A DNA stretch of 64,000 bases from Owenia fusiformis (taxonomy: Eukaryota > Annelida > Polychaeta > Sabellida > Oweniidae), in assembly GCA_903813345.2 (NCBI GenBank), contig CAIIXF020000010.1, forward strand, positions 32,640,425 through 32,704,424. The letters are read 5' to 3'. Below the pieces are notes generated by a model. That model searched no databases and was not told the DNA's origin. It saw nothing but the letters and a program-made list of their open reading frames with translations. Made by a program: the position numbers and the translations under genes. This document shows, in pieces, positions 60,501-64,000 of the stretch; position 1 is the stretch's first letter, and every line of letters starts with the position of its first letter.

Positions 60501-61904
60501 TTATACTACATATTATAGTGACCTATATCCAGCCATTTATATTACAAGTTTGGGCCAATGCCCAGTAGACTTTAATTGTAGTGACATGTACCCAGTCATT
60601 TATGTTTAAGGTTTGGGTCATTGCACGATAGACTTCACTGTATATTGCATTGAAGTGACACGTACCCAATCATTTATGCTTTAGGTTTGGGTCAATGCCC
60701 GACAGAGTGCACTAAATACTGTAGTGACATGTACCCAAACAACACGTTTGTGGAATGCCGGGTAGAAGATGACATGTTTCCATGTGGATGGGACTCGGAT
60801 AATCAACTACCGGGATACTGTATACCGGATGATGTCGATGACCTCTATATTTACGTGTGTTGCGACACAACTCCGGACCAATAGACATTAAGACATATAA
60901 GCAGAACGAAATATTGCGTCAAAAACACATGGAAAGCGGGGGACAGTGAGAGCTCGAAAAATCAACTGAAATGGTCCAGCTTTTATCGAGTTCATACGAT
61001 CAGTAAATACATAAATAAAATGAGTTTAAAATGTAATGAATCATGGAATATGTACACCCTCGTGGTGTCTTTTCAAGAATAGAAATTGCCAATTGAAATT
61101 TATAGCTATTGCATTGAACTGAAAACTTGAAATGATTTGGGTACTCATTTATATTCGATAAATAAAATAAATATACTAACTAAATATGTTTTGACTTGAC
61201 TTTTGGTCGAAACATTCATGACTTTTTGTTTCCGAAAATATGAGTTTTAAAGGTGGAAATGTGTGTCGCATTGACTTGTTGTTGTTCAGTTACTTCATTT
61301 CCTTTTGTACAGCCACGGGATCTTCTAATGAATTTCTATCTTCTTTTACTGACCGAGCGTGTGCATATGAGTTACAACGAAAGGCAGCAAGTGCCATTAA
61401 CATTCTAGTAACACTTTCTTGGAAATCATGTCACCGGACAGCCTCTCCCTACTGGTTCGACCCACCTCTGCATTCTCTGCGTACATTGGTAAAACAGCTT
61501 AGTTCCATATGTTTCAGTGCTTTTGGAAAATGTGCTAAGATGGCTTCATACTTTACCTAACACTTGTAGGGAACAACTCAGGGGTGAAGAACAATGTGAT
61601 TAAGTAGCATCCGCTTATTCCCAGCTTCCCTAACATGTACATTGTAATAAGCAGTGGAAGTAAATCACCACCATCTCCTAAAGATAGAAAAATATCAACT
61701 TTACCAATACGTCTCTACAATTACAGACACGCATATTATCTGATTGTGTGGCCTAGTTTTATCATAGAAATAGTCTTAACATGTTATTGGAGAGGACATA
61801 TTTGAGAAAAGAACTTACCTGTTTTCTCTGGAACGAATGAATTGATGAGCAGACTGATTGTACATACAACATGGAATAGAAACATAGGCTTCTTTCGTCC
61901 AAAT
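51570..61904 (-). CDS. SLC22-family organic cation/carnitine-type transporter, 3' part
   Basis: Four exons join in frame: 61904-61819, 61677-61557, 52797-52725 and 51908-51570, giving the last 205 residues. All have GT-AG borders and compatible phases. The order is FGRKKPM (repeat-half MFS loop motif), TM9, TM10 (LLITMYMLGKLGISGCYLI), the SLC22 hallmark TPELFPTSVRN, TM11 (IASLAGVLGAIVAPYI), TM12 (WLPGVVFSGVSLIAGFI) and LPLPETVEDVE. An acidic ~65-aa cytosolic tail follows. SLC22 proteins are 12-TM plasma-membrane carriers of organic cations, anions or carnitine; the substrate is not predictable from this half. The first half lies beyond the window. The 8.8 kb intron 61556-52798 contains peptide loci B, C and D on the other strand. 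The intron after TM11 carries a minisatellite, and the upstream intron a LINE. Confidence 0.88.
51965..52405. repeat. 22 bp minisatellite GACGTGATTGGCGTATATTGAA
   Basis: About 20 copies of a 22 bp unit (ACGTGATTGGCGTATATT). The first seven or so are nearly identical and later ones are diverged. It lies in the last intron of the SLC22 gene. Confidence 0.95.
53219..54564 (+). CDS. Secreted acidic eight-cysteine peptide, locus B, isoform with exon 2a
   Basis: Exon 1 (53219-53264) encodes MHIALVLLLAVGVAK, matching locus A at 10 of 15 residues. A phase-1 intron leads to exon 2a (coding 54377-54564, acceptor TTCTAG), which encodes GQICPVECENFC and the pattern C-x3-C-x3-C-x11-C-x9-C-x9-C-x11-CC, ending NLYVCCYDEVQ. 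About 77 aa, mature net charge about -11. A donor-like AAG|GTTAGG lies seven bases past the stop, and a strong acceptor (TTTTTAATTTCAG) ends at 55489. A 3' UTR exon 55490 to ~55615 with AATAAA at 55598 is therefore likely. Nested in an SLC22 intron, on the opposite strand. Confidence 0.78.
54620..54792 (+). CDS. Locus B alternative mature-peptide exon 2b
   Basis: A second mature exon, 55 bp after exon 2a, with its own acceptor (GTCCCCTAG) in the same phase, so exon 1 can splice to either. It encodes GQRECPTECTQWC and the pattern C-x3-C-x3-C-x9-C-x8-C-x9-C-x12-CC, ending FYICCF. The ~74-aa precursor has a mature charge of about -10. The bases after both stops match (TAGGATAAG or TAGGATAAA, then GT), so 2a and 2b look like a tandem exon duplication with mutually exclusive use. 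Alternatively 2b lies untranslated behind 2a. Confidence 0.7.
54850..55110. repeat. ~20 bp minisatellite CTCCAAATTACGACATTTG
   Basis: About 12 imperfect copies of GCTCTCCAAATTACGACATT. One more isolated copy lies near 55266-55290. The array lies in locus B just past exon 2b. The open frames over it (SPNYDTCSPNYD) follow from the repeat. Confidence 0.9.
55707..59776 (+). CDS. Secreted acidic eight-cysteine peptide, locus C
   Basis: Exon 1 (55707-55770) encodes a signal peptide starting MTKLAKLLIIFILLSCTLAV with donor GTAAGT. The phase-1 intron is 3.8 kb and filled with a large repeat array. Exon 2 (59592-59776, acceptor GCTATAG) encodes GQCPAECVLYC and the pattern C-x3-C-x3-C-x9-C-x10-C-x10-C-x13-CC, ending NFYICCDMS. 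About 82 aa, mature net charge about -14. The frame is also open upstream of exon 2 to an ATG at 59528, giving a second hydrophobic leader (MFCEILLNVFRILPICFILA). Retention or an alternative start there could also yield a secreted form. The most distant AATAAA candidate is at 60140. Confidence 0.78.
56041..59330. repeat. Tandem pair of ~1.6 kb repeats made of ~500 bp subunits
   Basis: Two direct copies (56041-57640 and 57644-59330) each start ACTAGACATGTAAATTGAAC and end near GTTGGATTAAGTAAG plus a purine-rich stretch. Each contains two to three diverged subunits with CATAACTTCCGAACCGGAAG, GATTGAAATTTGGTTTGCAG, CGGACACCATATCTCAAAAG and TTTGACCTAGATTTTGACCT. No coding potential is seen. The array fills the intron of locus C. 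Confidence 0.88.
59371..59463. repeat. Duplicated small palindrome
   Basis: Two tandem units of ~50 bp, each AACAGGCAAAAACAATAGAC followed by a palindrome with arms AGACTCCAGATT and AATCTGGAGTCT. The same AGACTCCAGATT word starts the large repeats at 56041 and 57644, so this is probably the terminal part of that element. Confidence 0.85.
60345..60884 (+). CDS. Secreted acidic eight-cysteine peptide, locus D
   Basis: Exon 1 (60345-60399) encodes MYECGVILLLGIWFLVGQ with donor GTAAAT. Exon 2 (60685-60884, acceptor ATGCTTTAG) encodes GLGQCPTECTKYC and the pattern C-x3-C-x3-C-x11-C-x8-C-x11-C-x12-CC, ending in YVCCDTTPDQ. 84 aa, mature net charge about -12, with a PDDVDD acidic run before the last cysteines. 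The phase-1 intron is only 285 bp and contains decayed copies of the exon 2 start. AATAAA lies at 61014. The last of the three loci nested antisense in the SLC22 intron, and only ~670 bp from the flanking SLC22 exon. Confidence 0.8.
60449..60745 (+). repeat. Tandem copies of the locus D acceptor and exon start
   Basis: A ~65-70 bp unit (GTGACATGTACCCAATCATT, TATGTTTAAGGTTTGGGTCA, then the first exon codons) is repeated about four times, ending with the functional acceptor and exon 2 start. Earlier copies keep GGTTTGGGTCA but have AAG or CAAG in place of TAG, and substitutions in the coding part. Confidence 0.88.
60885..61556. other. Locus D 3' region and SLC22 intron
   Basis: Contains AATAAA at 61014 for locus D. 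A plus-strand frame at 61240-61560 is open, but I see no domain and it abuts the antisense SLC22 exon, so I do not call it a gene. Confidence 0.45.
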
Positions 61905-62066
61905 CTAAAAGAAAATACTTCAAGTTCAAGTTTAGTTTATTTCAAACAAATAAAAGGCCTCAGGCCCATAGTTTTACAAATATAACAATACATGTTAACA
62001 TCAATTTAGTAGCTCCTGCCTTAAATTAAATGCAATATTATGTAAGTAAACCCTCTCTTTGACTCA

Positions 62067-62621
62067 GTGAAGTTATGGACCATTTTTATAGTATTATCAA
62101 AAAAATACCTTAGTTGGCATATGATCATCGATCACTGTACTAACCATGAGCAACAACTATCATGCATCGATGCAGTTAAGAAACCACCTGTACAGTCAAC
62201 GGATGGTTTCACTACCGTGACGAGAAAACGACAATATAGATCTACGAGGAATCCACAACAACGCGGACTGCACGGTGTCAGACGAGAAAAAACATGCACT
62301 TTATATGTAAGAAATATTGCCATGGAGTCTGATGAGACCCCCGGTGATCTTGAAAAACAAATGTTAGATACTATGAGTCAATTGAACATTAGGGCTTATA
62401 ATGTTAAGGTGGTGAAAAATAAGTATGCAGATGACACTGTGGGCATACGCCTTAATGTCACCGAGGAAAACAAATACTACTTAATGTATGACTATGAATG
62501 GCCAGAATATGTGACATGCAGGGAGTGGTTCCGTAAATCTGGTCCCAGTTACTTTGGTCCCCGACTACGGGCTAAAGGCGTCGGTGATAGTATTTGGTCC
62601 GTCAATGATGATGGAAACTAA
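62067..62621 (+). CDS. LINE ORF1 protein
   Basis: 184 codons from the first ATG; recognisable sequence starts around residue 40. A basic linker (TRKRQYRSTRNPQQRG) is followed by a compact domain, TLYVRNIAMESDETPGDLE, then VKVVKNKYADDTVGIRLNV and EYVTCREWFRKSG. This is a pattern I associate with ORF1 proteins of invertebrate LINEs, which coat the element RNA. The N-terminus may be missing through 5' truncation. Confidence 0.65.
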   Translation: MKLWTIFIVLSKKYLSWHMIIDHCTNHEQQLSCIDAVKKPPVQSTDGFTTVTRKRQYRSTRNPQQRGLHGVRREKTCTLYVRNIAMESDETPGDLEKQMLDTMSQLNIRAYNVKVVKNKYADDTVGIRLNVTEENKYYLMYDYEWPEYVTCREWFRKSGPSYFGPRLRAKGVGDSIWSVNDDGN

Positions 62622-62653
62622 GCATTGTATTGATAAAACACTTAATATTCAAT

Positions 62654-64000
62654 ATGCACGCACATACAATAAAGATCCTGTTTATAGTCTGTATTATTGC
62701 ACTGGTATCTTTTCAAAAACCAAACGGTACTTCACATTTTTCTAACAAAATAAGTGGATCTGAATTTGAATCAGGCATAAATATATGCTCGTGGAATGCC
62801 AATGGGCTTGGAACTTCAATCCCATATCTTTCTAAGTTAATGCAGAGTAATGATATTATCCTCTTACAGGAGCATTGGTTACATCAACATTCAAAACATA
62901 TTTTGGAAAACGTTAACCAGGATTTTTATTGTGAATGCTTTGAATCTAGTCCGGACTTATGTCCATTAAATAAAGGTCACATAATTGGTCATGGCGGTAT
63001 TGCCATTATGGTTAATAAATCTTTGCAGGCAGTGGTATCTAAAGTTAATCTTAAGGTTAAATACAAGGATAGAATATGTGCGATTAGCATGCAATGTAAT
63101 AATAACACACGTGTTATACTATTTTGTGTTTATCTACCACAACAGAATTGTAAAAAGGTTAATTATGTTGAGGTGCTTGATGAGCTGGATACATGTGTGT
63201 CCTCCTTAATGGCGGATAGCGATATTATTATATTTGGTGATATAAATGCATGCATTGATGGCTTATGTGGCGATCGTGGTCAGACCTGTGCCTCGCGTAA
63301 TGGTTTTAAATTTCATGAATTTATGCAGAGGAATGGCCTGATGGCTATCGACATGTATAATGATTTGTGGAAAGGGCCTAATTACACTTTTAGCAGGGAT
63401 TACTTGGGGACCTCTTACATTGATCATTGTGTTATATCAAGCACTTTTTACAGATATGTTAATGGAGGGATTACAAATGAAGATGAACTACTCAACACAT
63501 CAGATCATCTGTCCTTAGTTGTAAATGTAAATTTATCAAATATAAATGATTTCAATGCTGGTAATAGTGCACCTGGAAATAATTGCCGCAATGCATGGGA
63601 TAAGCTTTCAAAATGTGACATTGAAGAATTATTTACCAAGGGTGTTAGTCAGGGTCTTGCGGAAATTAAGATTAACCTCGAGAATAAAATTTTAGATTGT
63701 GACGTCAGTAAAGAGTATATAGATTCTGTGTTAAACCGGGTTACGGATATCCTTAAAACTGTTTCCAATGATAGAATTCCCAAAAGGAAATATAACAAGA
63801 GACTTAAACCTTATTGGAATTCTAGCATTAAAGACCTCTTGAAAGCAAAAAATAAAATGTGGTCAGAGTGGAAAAGAAGTGGTATGCATCGTGGTGACAA
63901 TGTTTTTTGGTTAAGATACAAAGATGCCAAAAGAGCATTTAGACGTGCCTTGAGACAGGCTGAGGTAGAATATAATATTAATTGTCAGAAAGATATTGAT
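62654..64000 (+). CDS. LINE ORF2: APE-type endonuclease, partial
   Basis: ATG at 62654 opens 449 codons to the edge with no stop. After ~40 residues the exonuclease-endonuclease-phosphatase fold begins: ICSWNANGL, LLQEHW (catalytic Glu), GHGGIAIM, FGDINAC (Asp, Asn), YIDHC and TSDHLS (Asp-His). It ends around residue 290. The basic linker that precedes the reverse transcriptase follows (PYWNSSIKDLLKAKNKMW, KRAFRRALRQAE). The key catalytic residues are present. The endonuclease nicks target DNA to prime reverse transcription. The frame ends only because the window ends. Confidence 0.92.
   Translation, partial: MHAHTIKILFIVCIIALVSFQKPNGTSHFSNKISGSEFESGINICSWNANGLGTSIPYLSKLMQSNDIILLQEHWLHQHSKHILENVNQDFYCECFESSPDLCPLNKGHIIGHGGIAIMVNKSLQAVVSKVNLKVKYKDRICAISMQCNNNTRVILFCVYLPQQNCKKVNYVEVLDELDTCVSSLMADSDIIIFGDINACIDGLCGDRGQTCASRNGFKFHEFMQRNGLMAIDMYNDLWKGPNYTFSRDYLGTSYIDHCVISSTFYRYVNGGITNEDELLNTSDHLSLVVNVNLSNINDFNAGNSAPGNNCRNAWDKLSKCDIEELFTKGVSQGLAEIKINLENKILDCDVSKEYIDSVLNRVTDILKTVSNDRIPKRKYNKRLKPYWNSSIKDLLKAKNKMWSEWKRSGMHRGDNVFWLRYKDAKRAFRRALRQAEVEYNINCQKDID

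Larger units (their letters stand above)
62067..64000 (+). mobile_element. LINE (non-LTR retrotransposon), runs off the window
   Basis: Two ORFs in the order expected of a LINE: ORF1 (ends 62621), a 32 bp gap, then ORF2 with an APE-type endonuclease. ORF2 is open to the window edge, before the reverse transcriptase would appear. The 5' end is not sharply defined, so 5' truncation is likely. No break is seen in the ORF2 part here, suggesting a fairly young copy. It lies in the SLC22 intron upstream of TM9, antisense to that gene. The clade is not determined without the RT. Confidence 0.9.

Noticed and set aside
61240-61560. 106-codon plus-strand frame with a hydrophobic start
   Set aside because: No recognisable domain or cysteine pattern, and its end overlaps the antisense SLC22 exon.

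Overview
This is intron-rich, AT-rich animal DNA. Spliced genes have GT-AG introns, there is a LINE with an APE-type endonuclease, a mariner-like element and many inverted-repeat (foldback or MITE-like) elements and minisatellites. A membrane-anchored TylF-type methyltransferase, a melatonin-receptor-like GPCR and an SLC22 transporter fit a marine invertebrate (lophotrochozoan or invertebrate deuterostome). The species cannot be fixed from the sequence alone.

Layout. 1-17 kb has no recognisable gene and holds at least ten copies of one ~165 bp dispersed repeat plus minisatellites. 18.0-18.8 kb is a close inverted duplication whose arms each carry a potential first exon pointing outward, around an E-box-rich spacer. 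20-23.4 kb is a run of short terminal-inverted-repeat elements, including a GC-rich 146 bp palindrome. 24.0-29.0 kb (minus) is a two-exon TylF-like methyltransferase gene of 329 aa. 29-38 kb is a nest of large palindromes, one with a small secreted-protein ORF in its loop, plus a deleted mariner-like element. 40.0-43.9 kb is a long-inverted-repeat element with ~700 bp arms and a 201-aa zinc-binding-type ORF. 44.6-45.7 kb (plus) is the GPCR, with an inverted copy of its exon start just upstream.

The most distinctive part is 47-62 kb. Four plus-strand loci (A 47.2 kb, B 53.2 kb, C 55.7 kb, D 60.3 kb) share one gene structure. A short exon encodes a signal peptide, followed by a phase-1 intron, then one exon encodes a small, strongly acidic, eight-cysteine secreted peptide with the pattern C-x3-C-x3-C-x(9-13)-C-x(8-11)-C-x(9-11)-C-x(11-13)-CC. 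Locus B has two alternative mature-peptide exons. I recognise no named family for these peptides. B, C and D lie inside one 8.8 kb intron of a minus-strand SLC22 (organic cation/carnitine-type) transporter gene, whose last four exons I could join in frame (61904-61819, 61677-61557, 52797-52725, 51908-51570). A 57 bp minisatellite with an open 19-aa repeat frame follows locus A.

The window ends inside a plus-strand LINE (ORF1, then ORF2 with endonuclease, open to the edge) lying in the next upstream SLC22 intron. Apart from the nested peptide cluster and SLC22, no genes here form an obvious pathway.
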